DNA of 64,000 bases from assembly GCA_000752215.1 (NCBI GenBank), contig CCFG01000005.1:98414-162413 (forward strand). The letters run 5' to 3'. The notes under the pieces are model-generated. The model did not search any database. It saw only the letters and a program-made list of their open reading frames with translations, and was not told the DNA's origin. Position numbers and translations under genes: made by a program. This DNA comes from a bacterium MS4 (GTDB lineage: Bacteria; Bacillota; Clostridia; Oscillospirales; Acutalibacteraceae). Positions 51,552 to 60,452 of this stretch are shown piece by piece (the stretch's first letter is position 1; every line of letters begins with the position of its first letter).

Positions 51552-52403
51552 TTATCTGTAACAGTAGAAGCCCTCGCCTGTCTTTCTGCCCAGCCTGCCG
51601 CTGCGGACCATCTTACGAAGCAGCGGCTATGCACGGTACTTTGGGTCACCGGTCTCAGTGTACAGCACGTCCATGATCGCAAGACATACATCAAGTCCCA
51701 CAAGGTCGCCCAGAGCGAGGGGGCCCATCGGGTGGTTCGCACCCAGCTTCATGGCGGTGTCTATCCCATCGGCCGAAGCAACACCCGTCTCAACGAGGCC
51801 TACAGCCTCGTTGATCATTGGGATAAGGATCCTGTTCACAACAAACCCCGGAGCTTCGCTGACCTCCACAGGCTCCTTACCGATCTGCACGGCAAGCACC
51901 TTTATCGTCTCTGTGGTCTCGTCAGAGGTGTTCGCGCCCTTTATGACCTCCACCAACCTCATTATATTCGCCGGATTAAAGAAATGCATACCGATAAACC
52001 TGTCCTGACGCTTCGTGGCGGAAGCGATTGCCGTCGTGGAAATGGAGGACGTGTTGGAAGCAAGTATCGTCTCCGTCTTGCAGATGCCGTCAAGCTCCGC
52101 AAAAATATCCTGTTTTATCTTTAGGTTCTCTATTGCCGCCTCAATCACAAGGTCGGCATCCGCCGCCGCTTTCAAATCCGTCGTAAAGCGTATTTTTGAC
52201 ATTATCGCGCTCTTGCCCGCTTCATCCAGCCTGCCTTTTGAAACAAGCTGGTCAAGGCCCTTATTCAGCCTGTCCTCGGACCGTTTTATAATTTCGTCGG
52301 AGATATCGCGCACCGTCACCTCAAAGTCTGCCTTGGCAAAGACCTGCGCAATGTCCAGCCCCATCGTTCCGGCACCGACCACCATGATCTTCTTCATAGC
52401 CAT
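51552..52403 (-). pseudogene. hbd: 3-hydroxybutyryl-CoA dehydrogenase with an in-frame TAG near the C-terminus
   Basis: Hbd reduces acetoacetyl-CoA to 3-hydroxybutyryl-CoA. The N-terminal NAD site [12 protein letters not shown], the active-site segment [17 protein letters not shown] and [12 protein letters not shown] are all intact. After GDPKYRA (codon 258) comes a TAG at 51627-51629. The same frame then continues PLLRKMVRSGRLGRKTGEGF, the conserved Hbd ending, to a TAA at 51552-51554. Read through, the protein has 283 residues, the normal family length of about 282. GGAGG lies 6 bases before ATG 52403. A nonsense mutation, a sequence error or recoding are all possible; the truncated 258-residue form may retain activity. 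Confidence 0.85.
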
Positions 52404-52415
52404 TTCATTCCTCCT

Positions 52416-53600
52416 TCAGCATTTCTCATATATTGTGGCTACACCCATGCCGCCGCCAATACACAGCGTGGCAAGGCCCCTCTTCGCGTTCCGGCGTTTG
52501 TTCATCTCATGCAGCAAAGTGACTATGATTCTCGCCCCGGAAGCCCCAACTGGGTGGCCGAGGGAGATGGCGCCGCCGTTCACGTTCACCTTGTCCATGT
52601 CGAAACGCAATTCCCGCGCCACGGCGATCGACTGAGCGGCAAAGGCCTCATTGGCTTCGATAAGATCCATGTCTTCCACCGTGAGTCCTGCCCTCTCAAG
52701 CGCGTTTTTACAGGCTGAGATCGGGCCGGTTCCCATGATTTTGGGGTCCACTCCGCCCTGGCCCCAGGCTACGATCTTCGCCATGGGCTTTAAGTTGTAT
52801 TTCTTCACCGCCTCGTCCGACGCAAGGACAATGGCCGCGGCTCCGTCGTTGATTCCGGAAGAGTTGCCCGCTGTCACGATGCCGCCCTGTGCCTTAAAAG
52901 CGGGCTTTAATTTTGCAAGGCTCTCTTTTGTTGTGTTGTTCCGCGGAAACTCATCGACCTTAAACGCCATCGTCTCCTTTTTCACCTTTACGCCGACGGG
53001 TACGATCTCGTCGTCAAATCTGCCCTCAGACTGGGCCTTCACCGTCTTCTGCTGTGAGGACAGCGCAAACTCGTCCAGTTCCTCGCGGGTAATACCCCAC
53101 TTCTCGCAAACATTCTCCGCCGTGACACCCATAAGGTAATTGTTATACACGTCGATGAGCCCGTCAACCTGCATGGTGTCGATCAGCTTTTCCTGGCCCA
53201 TCCGGGCACCCCAGCGCGCCGCCGGCATTGCGTAGGGCGCAGCCGACATGTTCTCTGTACCGCCCGCCACAACGATATCCGCATCCCCAAGCTTGATTGC
53301 CCGGGCGCCCTCGATCACACTTTTCATGCCGGAGCCGCAAACCATGCCCACGGTATAAGCCGGCACCTCCACAGGGATGCCCGCATAAATGGAAACCTGC
53401 CGCGCCACATTCTGCCCAAGCCCACCCGTCAGCACGCAGCCGAACATGACCTCGTCCACCTGCATAGGCTTCATTCCGCTCCGCAGGAGAGCCTCCTTCA
53501 CCACGATTGTTCCGAGCTCGACCGCAGACGTGTCCTTCAGCATGCCTCCGAAGCTGCCGATTGCCGTCCGGCAGCAATTGACTACATATACGTCTTTCAT
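52416..53600 (-). CDS. thlA: Acetyl-CoA C-acetyltransferase (thiolase)
   Basis: This 394-residue biosynthetic-type thiolase condenses two acetyl-CoA, or cleaves acetoacetyl-CoA. The nucleophile Cys is in GMVCGSGMKS (about residue 88), with the His in GHPVGASGARI and the second Cys in CIGGGMG near the end. The start is ATG 53600 (MKDVYVVN), with GGGAGG 9 bases upstream. It is followed after 12 bases by hbd and preceded by the CoA-transferase gene, giving a butyrate-type operon. Confidence 0.95.
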   Translation of the reverse strand: MKDVYVVNCCRTAIGSFGGMLKDTSAVELGTIVVKEALLRSGMKPMQVDEVMFGCVLTGGLGQNVARQVSIYAGIPVEVPAYTVGMVCGSGMKSVIEGARAIKLGDADIVVAGGTENMSAAPYAMPAARWGARMGQEKLIDTMQVDGLIDVYNNYLMGVTAENVCEKWGITREELDEFALSSQQKTVKAQSEGRFDDEIVPVGVKVKKETMAFKVDEFPRNNTTKESLAKLKPAFKAQGGIVTAGNSSGINDGAAAIVLASDEAVKKYNLKPMAKIVAWGQGGVDPKIMGTGPISACKNALERAGLTVEDMDLIEANEAFAAQSIAVARELRFDMDKVNVNGGAISLGHPVGASGARIIVTLLHEMNKRRNAKRGLATLCIGGGMGVATIYEKC

Positions 53601-53625
53601 TTGCGATTCCTCCCCATTCATTTTT

Positions 53626-54927
53626 TCAGATGATAATGTTCTGCTTCCTGGCCGCAAAGGTCAGTTTGTCTCTGAAATCCGGATGAGCTATGGAGATGAG
53701 TTCCCTGGTCCTTTGGCTGAGCGTCTTTCCGCGCAGCTTTGCTATGCCGTATTCCGTCACGATGCAGTCCACGTCGTTTTTTCCGGTGGTCACAATCGCG
53801 CCCGTCGTAAGTGCCGGGGTAATCTTGCTCACCGTACCCTTCATCGCGGTAGACGGGAACGCAATGAAACTCTTGCCGCCCCTGGCGCTTATGGCCCCGC
53901 GGACATAATCCACCTGTCCGCCGGTTCCGGATACATGACGCATCCCTATGGACTCCGCGCAGACCTGTCCGTAAAAATCCACCTCAAGAGCCGCGTTTAT
54001 GGAAACAAAATTCGGATGCTTCGCAATCGTTGCCGGGTCGTTCACATAGTCCACCGGCAAGATTTCGACGGCCGGATTGTCATTGATAAAATCGTAAATC
54101 CGTTTTGAGCCGAAAGCAAAAGCAGCAACCGTCCTGCCCCGGTGTACAGGCTTCTGGCTGTTGTCCACGGCGCCGCATTCGATGAGCTCCACCATGCTGT
54201 CCGTAAGCATTTCCGTGTGTATCCCGAGGTGGCGCTTACCCTTCAGGGCCAGCCCGACCGCATCCGGTATCGCGCCGATACCAAGCTGCAGCGTGGCGCC
54301 GTCCGGAATTTCCGCCGCGATGATCTCGCCGATAGCCGTGCTGATTTTGTCCGGCCTGGACTTGGGCAGCACCGGCAGGTCCTCGTCTACCTCACACAGA
54401 CCGGTAACCTGCGAAATGTGTATGACCGGAGCTGCCAGAGCGCGGGGCATGTTTTTATTGACCTGTATGTAGATTCTCTTTGCCTTTCGTATGAGCGCCT
54501 CGCTCACGGACCCGTCGCAGCCCGTGCTAAAATACCCGTGATTGTCCATCGGCGACACAACGGCCAAAAAGGCATCAACATTCACATAGTCTGTGAACAG
54601 AGAGGGCATGTCTCTGTAATAGCTGGGCATCACATCCGCAAAGCCCGCATTGACAGCCTTCCGCATTCTCTCACCGGAAAACCACGAAACGCCTCTGAGC
54701 GTTTCCCTGCAATCCTCGCTAAAAAACGGAAGAGGGCGCGTATCCAGCATTGTGTGCAGCGTAACGCCCGAAATTTTGCCCTCTCTGGCTTGATTTCCTA
54801 TGGCGTCGCAGATGGCGTACGGTGCACCGAGGGCAATATCCGCACAGCAGACCCAGCCGGGTTCCACCTGTGACGCTATTCCCTCAGGCGTCGTCAGCCT
54901 GTTTTTATATTCTTCAACGATGTTCAT
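53626..54927 (-). CDS. 4-hydroxybutyrate/butyryl-CoA:acetate CoA-transferase family protein
   Basis: This 433-residue family I CoA-transferase is of the AbfT/Cat2/But group. The active-site Glu is likely in GIHTEMLTDSMVEL (about residue 240), and GTGGQVDYVRGA near 331-342 is the glycine-rich CoA loop. It transfers CoA between acetate and butyrate or 4-hydroxybutyrate; the two cannot be separated by eye. GGAAG precedes ATG 54927. Its presence next to thl, hbd and an acyl-CoA dehydrogenase supports butyrate formation or 4-hydroxybutyrate use. Confidence 0.9.
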   Translation of the reverse strand: MNIVEEYKNRLTTPEGIASQVEPGWVCCADIALGAPYAICDAIGNQAREGKISGVTLHTMLDTRPLPFFSEDCRETLRGVSWFSGERMRKAVNAGFADVMPSYYRDMPSLFTDYVNVDAFLAVVSPMDNHGYFSTGCDGSVSEALIRKAKRIYIQVNKNMPRALAAPVIHISQVTGLCEVDEDLPVLPKSRPDKISTAIGEIIAAEIPDGATLQLGIGAIPDAVGLALKGKRHLGIHTEMLTDSMVELIECGAVDNSQKPVHRGRTVAAFAFGSKRIYDFINDNPAVEILPVDYVNDPATIAKHPNFVSINAALEVDFYGQVCAESIGMRHVSGTGGQVDYVRGAISARGGKSFIAFPSTAMKGTVSKITPALTTGAIVTTGKNDVDCIVTEYGIAKLRGKTLSQRTRELISIAHPDFRDKLTFAARKQNIII

Positions 54928-54998
54928 GGGACTTCCTTTCCTCTGTAACCTGTATCCTTCGCGCCCCGACTTAAAAAATCAGAGCGCTTTTTCATTTT

Positions 54999-56141
54999 TT
55001 ACTTAAGTCCCATCCAGCTCGAAATGACCATGCGCTGAACCTCGGAGGTGCCCTCATAGATTTCGGTGATCTTAGCGTCGCGCATCATGCGCTCAAAGGG
55101 GTACTCCCGGGTATAGCCATAGCCGCCGATGAACTGGAGGGCACGGCGTGTCACGTCGCTCGCCGTCTCAGACGCAAAAAGCTTTGCCATTGCCGCAAGA
55201 TGGCTGTAAGGTTCGTGGTCCTGCTTAGCCTGTGCCGCGCGGTACACAAGAAGTCTCGCCGCATCCACCTTCGTCTGCATATCTGCGAGTTGGAATTGGG
55301 TATTCTGAAACTGTCCGATCTTCTTGCCAAACTGTACCCGCTGGTTGACATAGCTTACGCATTCTTCTATCGCGCCCTGCGCAATACCCAGAGCCTGAGC
55401 CGCAATGCCGATGCGTCCGCCGTCCAGCGTGCTCATCGCGACCTTAAAGCCTTTGCCTTCTTCTCCGAGAAGGTTTTCCTTCGGAACCTCTACGTTGTTG
55501 AATATGAGCTCATAGGTGGCCGAACCTCGGATTCCCATTTTCTTTTCCTTCGTTCCGAATGTAAATCCCGGCATGCCTTTCTCAAGGATAAACGCGGAAA
55601 TGCCTTTATGCCCCATATCCCTCTGGGTCATCGCAAAAACCACATAGGTATCGGCATAGCTTCCGTTTGTAATAAATATTTTGCTGCCATTCAACAGGTA
55701 GTGGCCGCCCTTGTCCTCCGCGAACGATTTCTGCATAGCCGCATCCGTGCCCGCGCAGGGTTCCGTAAGGGCGAAGGCACCGAGCTTTTCGCCGCTCGCG
55801 AGCGGCGTCAGATACTTCTTCTTCTGCGCTTCCGTCCCGTATTCGCTGATGGGCCAGCTGCACAGGGAACTATGCGCCGACAACATGACGCTTGTTGACG
55901 CGCAGTACTTTGCTATTTCCTCGCAAGCCGCGATATAGGCCAGATAGCTCATTCCCGCTCCGCCGTATTCCTCCGGAAATGCGATGCCCATCATCCCCAT
56001 CTCTGCCAGCTTTTCGCGGGTTTCCTCCGGAAAACGTTCGTTTTCATCGATTTCGGCAGCCAGGGGCTTTACTTCTTTTATGCAGAAGTCGCGCAGCATC
56101 CCTAATATCTCCTGCTCCTCTTCCGTAAATTTAAAATTCAT
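54999..56141 (-). CDS. bcd: Acyl-CoA dehydrogenase (butyryl-CoA dehydrogenase-like)
   Basis: This 380-residue flavoprotein has FALTEPCAGTDA near 120-131, FITNGSYADTYVVFA, and the catalytic Glu in ITEIYEGTSEVQRM near the end. It is typical of short-chain enzymes that reduce crotonyl-CoA, usually with EtfAB. The first ATG (56150) touches the AAAGG site, so I choose ATG 56141 (MNFKFTEE), 9 bases beyond it. It heads the CoA-transferase, thiolase and hbd genes. No etfA, etfB or crotonase gene is in the window. Confidence 0.92.
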   Translation of the reverse strand: MNFKFTEEEQEILGMLRDFCIKEVKPLAAEIDENERFPEETREKLAEMGMMGIAFPEEYGGAGMSYLAYIAACEEIAKYCASTSVMLSAHSSLCSWPISEYGTEAQKKKYLTPLASGEKLGAFALTEPCAGTDAAMQKSFAEDKGGHYLLNGSKIFITNGSYADTYVVFAMTQRDMGHKGISAFILEKGMPGFTFGTKEKKMGIRGSATYELIFNNVEVPKENLLGEEGKGFKVAMSTLDGGRIGIAAQALGIAQGAIEECVSYVNQRVQFGKKIGQFQNTQFQLADMQTKVDAARLLVYRAAQAKQDHEPYSHLAAMAKLFASETASDVTRRALQFIGGYGYTREYPFERMMRDAKITEIYEGTSEVQRMVISSWMGLK

Positions 56142-56387
56142 CTTATTCATCCTTTCGACAGTAAATTTTGTTAATAAGGCTCATATTTTCAGTGATCACC
56201 CTCTTTTCCGGATATTTGTGGAGTATCAGTAGAAAGCGTTTAATGAATAACAGTGAGCTGCCCCAAACAATAGGGCTTTCGTTCCGCGCCGGATGTCCTG
56301 GCCATCAGCAGGATGAGGCACGCTCCCGCCTTAGCGGGCACCGTATTTATCCGTTATACGTCGCCGTCCCGAATATTGCCGGAAACG

Positions 56388-57356
56388 TCAGCTCAGATGA
56401 ATCATTCTGTCAAGGGTTTCCCTATATTCCCGCATGATGCCGTCAATAACGCCTTTAACGGTCGGGATATCGTTGATCAGACCGATCGCATTTCCAACAG
56501 GGAACAGGCCGCTGTTGACGTCGCCGGTTTCATATGCGCTAAGGCTGTGTGATCCTGAAATAACCGGCATCAGTTTTTCAAGCGTTATACCCGGCTCCTG
56601 TTCAAGTATCAGGCACTTTTGGGCACAGTCGTTATTTGCCACGCGCATCATATTACGAATTGATTTCTGGCATAGCACCGTATCGTTTTCAGAGGACTTT
56701 ACAATCCACTTCTTGAAATTGCCGTGTACTGTGCATTCTTTTGTGGCTACGAAACGGGTTCCCATTACAATGCCCTCTGCGCCCAGCGCCAGTGCCGCCG
56801 CAAGGCCCCGCCCATCGGCATATCCTCCTGCGGCAATGATCGGAACACGGCATATCCGGGCCGATTTATTTGTCAGAACCAGCGAGCTGATTTCCTCTTT
56901 TCCGGGATGCCCGGCGCACTCGAAGCCTGCCACGGTGACGGCGTCACAGCCGGCTTTTTCGGCGCTCAGAGCATATCTGGCCCCGGGAACTTTATGAATA
57001 TGTATGATGCCGGCCTCGTGAACATAAGGGACCAGATCCTTTGGATTCGTCCCGGCCGTTTCAATGGCCCTGACGCCTTCCTCGCCGCAGATCCTGATCG
57101 TTTCCCTGACGTCATTCCCCACGGAAATATCGGGCAGCAGCGATATGTTCACAATAAACGGCCTATTCGTAAAAGATTTCATCTCTTGAACCGCATTTCG
57201 GAATTCTTCATTTCCGGAATAGATTGTTCGGTTAATCGTACCGCAGCCTCCGGCGTTACTCACCGCCGCAGCCAGCGTAGGAACGCCAAGATTCTGCATT
57301 CCTCCCTGAATAATCGGAAATTCGATTCCTAAAAGTTCAGTCAGTCTTGTTTTCAT
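56388..57356 (-). CDS. Nitronate monooxygenase / FabK-like flavoprotein
   Basis: This 322-residue FMN barrel is of the 2-nitropropane dioxygenase/FabK superfamily. It shows IQGGMQNLGVPTLAAAVSNAGG at residues 18-39, GFECAGHPGKEE near 145, PIIAAGGYADGRGLAAALALGA near 172-193 and GTRFVATKEC. The start is ATG 57356, with AAAGGTG upstream. In anaerobes such proteins are often enoyl reductases or of unknown function, so the monooxygenase name is nominal. The 246 bases to the acyl-CoA dehydrogenase gene contain no gene. Confidence 0.82.
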   Translation of the reverse strand: MKTRLTELLGIEFPIIQGGMQNLGVPTLAAAVSNAGGCGTINRTIYSGNEEFRNAVQEMKSFTNRPFIVNISLLPDISVGNDVRETIRICGEEGVRAIETAGTNPKDLVPYVHEAGIIHIHKVPGARYALSAEKAGCDAVTVAGFECAGHPGKEEISSLVLTNKSARICRVPIIAAGGYADGRGLAAALALGAEGIVMGTRFVATKECTVHGNFKKWIVKSSENDTVLCQKSIRNMMRVANNDCAQKCLILEQEPGITLEKLMPVISGSHSLSAYETGDVNSGLFPVGNAIGLINDIPTVKGVIDGIMREYRETLDRMIHLS

Positions 57357-57433
57357 TTTTTCACCTTTAACGGGCATTCCTTTTGCCGCCTTTTGTCCGT
57401 ATTTAAGCTAAAAGTCATTTGCACTAAATCAAT

Positions 57434-57464
57434 AATACCCCGGCGGTGTTCACGCTGGGGTATT
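57434..57464 (-). terminator. Terminator after the DUF1097 gene
   Basis: The arms AATACCCC and GGGGTATT with inner GCG/CGC pairs form a stem in the gap between the DUF1097 and nitronate-monooxygenase-like genes. The tail is only moderately T-rich on the minus strand. Confidence 0.55.
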
Positions 57465-57509
57465 ATTGGGTTTCTTTCGCACCAAAAAGTCGTGCGTTCA
57501 GGTATTTCC

Positions 57510-58031
57510 TTACATGATCTCTTTTTTCTCAGCGTCTGCATCCTCCGGCTTCGCGAAGCGGGCAAATAGGAACCTCTCTCCCAGGCTGCAGGCAGCGGCA
57601 AGCAGCAGACCGGCAACCAGTGTGGAAACAAGAGCCACTTCATTCCCCCCGTTTTGAGAGAAGGTTAAAGCAACGGCTGCGAAAATGAAAGGCAGCTTGT
57701 TAAAAGGCGTTTTCCTGAGAACCGTAAGGTGCAGTCCCATGGTGATTGTAGTCATAAAAGTGATTCCAATGAACATTGCAGCCGCGGCAGGCACTCCGAA
57801 AGAGGCTTCAAAGCTGATGAAAGCATAATCAAGCTGCCCCCATATTAAGCCCGCAATGATACAGCACAGGCAGGAGGGAACATCTTTGAGTGTGGAACCC
57901 ATTCCAAAAAACACCGCCAGAATGATAAAACTCATCCAGCCGATTGTAAGTCCGGTATACCCATATAGGAAGAAAAAAACCGCTGACAAAAAGGAAACCC
58001 AGAGGCTGTAAATCCAGAAGGCTTTATTCAT
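57510..58031 (-). CDS. DUF1097 family membrane protein
   Basis: This 173-residue membrane protein has about six hydrophobic helices and a short charged tail (AKPEDADAEKKE). The pattern matches DUF1097 (YcdZ-like), whose function is unknown. The start is ATG 58031 (MNKAFWIY), with GGGGGTA upstream; the TTG five codons earlier is part of that site. It follows the metallo-beta-lactamase-fold gene by 28 bases and probably belongs to the same transcript as the MFS transporter. Confidence 0.75.
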   Translation of the reverse strand: MNKAFWIYSLWVSFLSAVFFFLYGYTGLTIGWMSFIILAVFFGMGSTLKDVPSCLCCIIAGLIWGQLDYAFISFEASFGVPAAAAMFIGITFMTTITMGLHLTVLRKTPFNKLPFIFAAVALTFSQNGGNEVALVSTLVAGLLLAAACSLGERFLFARFAKPEDADAEKKEIM

Positions 58032-58059
58032 CGATAATACCCCCAAATATGTATGTTGT

Positions 58060-58902
58060 TTACTTCACGATTGTAGCGACATGAAGCTTATCTTGATAAC
58101 GGACGGACTCATAGGTTTCATAATTTCTCACTTCATGGTTAAAAATAAGATTTCTGATATCATGTCCCGCAAGCGCATACGCCCTGTCAATGTGTTCAAT
58201 GACTGAGACAGGGGAACCAACCGCGGTAAAAGGAACATAGACGCCGTCATGATTCAGGCCAAGTACGTTTTCATAGACATATGCCACATCGCCGCTCAGA
58301 ACTTTTTCGACCGCTTTGCCATCCTCTTCCACCTTAACCAGGACGATTTCTCCGCAGTAGGAATGGCCCATAGGAAGCGCGACAACGCGGATGCCGTCGA
58401 AAATTTGCTGATCGCCGTCCAGCAGCGTCATTCTTCCATCGCAAATAAAGGCGCAGGCTGTTTTAAGATCGCAGGGAAGAAAAGCGTTTTTGGCCCGATT
58501 GAATTTCGCAGGCAGCGATAGAGCCGCCAGTGACTTTAGGATTTCATCTTTCTGAACATAAAAATGCGCGTTTGGGAACAGCTTCAGGCCGCCCATATGG
58601 TCGAAATGGCAATGTGTGATAATGACTGTGTCAATATCCTCCGGTGTCAGGTCCACCTTTGCTAAAATATCTTTCGGCATCCGGGTGTTCTGGAAGGAAT
58701 AAGCCTCGCAGATCGCCTTTGAATCAGGCTCATCATAGTTCACGCCGCAATCAACCAATATGTTGTGGCCATTCCCCTGAATCAGGCAATAAGACATCGT
58801 CAAATTCATAAAGCCTCCGTTGTGAGCACTCGCGATCTGCCCTGACACCGGTGCTTTATCAGTGTTCGCGTACTCCAGAATCCGAATTGAATATTTTTCC
58901 AT
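58060..58902 (-). CDS. Metallo-beta-lactamase-fold hydrolase (N-acyl homoserine lactonase-like)
   Basis: This 280-residue protein has the HxHxDH zinc motif (THCHFDHMGGL near residues 101-111), a further His in PMGHSYCGE, Asp in SGDVAYV and His in FNHEVRN, enough for a dinuclear zinc site. The start is ATG 58902, with GGAGGGG upstream. The family includes AHL lactonases and other lactone or ester hydrolases. With an MFS transporter next to it, hydrolysis of an imported lactone or ester is a reasonable idea; quorum quenching is not shown. Confidence 0.83.
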   Translation of the reverse strand: MEKYSIRILEYANTDKAPVSGQIASAHNGGFMNLTMSYCLIQGNGHNILVDCGVNYDEPDSKAICEAYSFQNTRMPKDILAKVDLTPEDIDTVIITHCHFDHMGGLKLFPNAHFYVQKDEILKSLAALSLPAKFNRAKNAFLPCDLKTACAFICDGRMTLLDGDQQIFDGIRVVALPMGHSYCGEIVLVKVEEDGKAVEKVLSGDVAYVYENVLGLNHDGVYVPFTAVGSPVSVIEHIDRAYALAGHDIRNLIFNHEVRNYETYESVRYQDKLHVATIVK

Positions 58903-59106
58903 TATTGACCCCTCCAAATAATTTCATTTTCATTCTTACTCTTTTATTGTTTGCGGAAGCGCTTTGTTTTCTAAACGGCCATTGGCATGACCACGGGAAA
59001 ATATGAACAAAAGCATATCGCAGATCATAAAGGCAGAGAAATAAGGAGAGCTCTCCGGCAGTTCAAACAGGAATAACAGCAGGCAGTTTTAAGAAAAAAA
59101 TTTTTA

Positions 59107-60312
59107 TTAAGATGCCAGATTATCTGCCAACTTTTCCTTCTTGTAGAATACAGGGCTCAAAACGGTATAGACAACCGCCAGTATGATCATGCCGATCGCA
59201 GCGGCCAGATATTTGTTGGCGATCATATCGACCGGATTTCCCCCTATCGCTGTTGAGATGCCATTGATTACAAACGGGCTGCAGAACATCCCGAAATTGA
59301 GCAGTCCCATTGTAATGGAAATGCCTGTGGCTCGGATCGATGCGGGCGCGTACAGCGATACGATGAGCACCGCGCTTGGAATGATAAAAGCCTGTGCGGC
59401 ACCTGCGCAAAAGCTTGCGAAAAATATCGCCGGAAGCGTCCCGATAAATTTAATTCCCAAGAACCCCAGCGCCGTCATTACAATTCCGACCTGCATGGTA
59501 CTGTTGCCCAGTTTTTTTCTTAATTTCCCGAATATCAGTCCGGTCAGCATACCGGCTACCGGGAATATGGTGTTTGCGTACCCAACGATGACAGAGGTGC
59601 CCAAGCCGCTCGTCTGAATATACAGCGAGACATTCAGCTGATACGTATAAAGAAACAAATACGAAAAAAACACTGTTATGGAAGCGAAAAATACGGCTCC
59701 GTTAAGCTTATCGCCGCCTTTTGCATCCGTGCCTTTCCGTACGGGCACCGGAGCAACGAAAGTCAGGTTCTTTTGCACAAGAAACAGAGCCGGAACAAAC
59801 AGGAGCAAGATGGCATACGACCATTTCCAGCTGATACCGGAGAGCAGTCCGGCACAGAAGGTCAAAATGATTGCTCCCCCGGTAGATGCAGAAGCCTGAT
59901 AACCCATCATATCGTCCCGTTCCTGATTAATAAAAAAATCAGAAACCAGCGCTTTTGTCAGCGAGCCGTTCATTCCCTGATTAATCCCAATAAACGCGCT
60001 GGAAATAAACAGAGCGGCCAGACTTTGGGGTCCAAAGAAAAAGGCAAGAATACCGCCTAAAAGTCCTAAAAACATGCCGCCGAACAGCAAATTCTTTTTT
60101 GCAAACTTTATCGACATAGGACCTGCTAAAAAAGCGAACAACATGCCCATAAGGCTGGGGATCGTCAAAACCAGCTGAACGGTATTCACGCTGACATCCG
60201 AAAAATCCTGCTTGATATTCGCTAAGATCGCCGATATCACCATGGAAGACATCAGCATGAATGATCCGGCTATAATCGCTATTCGGTTTGCATTTTTTTC
60301 TTGCGCGTTCAT
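59107..60312 (-). CDS. Major facilitator superfamily transporter
   Basis: This 401-residue transporter has about 12 membrane helices. The segment RDDMMGYQASASTGGAIILTF near residues 130-150 and a central cytoplasmic loop (VRKGTDAKGGDKLNG) are visible. No drug- or sugar-specific signature is clear to me. It lies between nfnB and the metallo-hydrolase gene on the same strand. It may import the substrate whose CoA ester is handled by the nearby acyl-CoA dehydrogenase. The 204 bases downstream contain no gene. Confidence 0.9.
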   Translation of the reverse strand: MNAQEKNANRIAIIAGSFMLMSSMVISAILANIKQDFSDVSVNTVQLVLTIPSLMGMLFAFLAGPMSIKFAKKNLLFGGMFLGLLGGILAFFFGPQSLAALFISSAFIGINQGMNGSLTKALVSDFFINQERDDMMGYQASASTGGAIILTFCAGLLSGISWKWSYAILLLFVPALFLVQKNLTFVAPVPVRKGTDAKGGDKLNGAVFFASITVFFSYLFLYTYQLNVSLYIQTSGLGTSVIVGYANTIFPVAGMLTGLIFGKLRKKLGNSTMQVGIVMTALGFLGIKFIGTLPAIFFASFCAGAAQAFIIPSAVLIVSLYAPASIRATGISITMGLLNFGMFCSPFVINGISTAIGGNPVDMIANKYLAAAIGMIILAVVYTVLSPVFYKKEKLADNLAS

Positions 60313-60452
60313 TATAATACCCCTTTCAAATTAGAAATTTTCAGGTTCGCCAACCGCACTCTTTATCTGTCGATTGCTTTTGCGATGCAAAGGAACGACT
60401 TCCAAAAACAGGCTTTCTGCCGCCTGGGTTTTCGTAAAACTCGTCGAACCGC

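Noticed and set aside
51627..51629. Pyrrolysine insertion at the hbd TAG as a firm claim
   Set aside because: No pyl gene is in the window, TAG ends several other genes, and Hbd is not a known pyrrolysine protein. It is kept only as one possible explanation.
51012..51676. Two plus-strand open frames (75 and 90 codons) downstream of hbd
   Set aside because: They have no ribosome site and no motif, and the second runs antisense over the hbd end. They look like chance frames.
56388..57356. True nitronate monooxygenase activity
   Set aside because: The family name is broad. Oxygen use is improbable in this genome, and FabK-like reductases share the fold.
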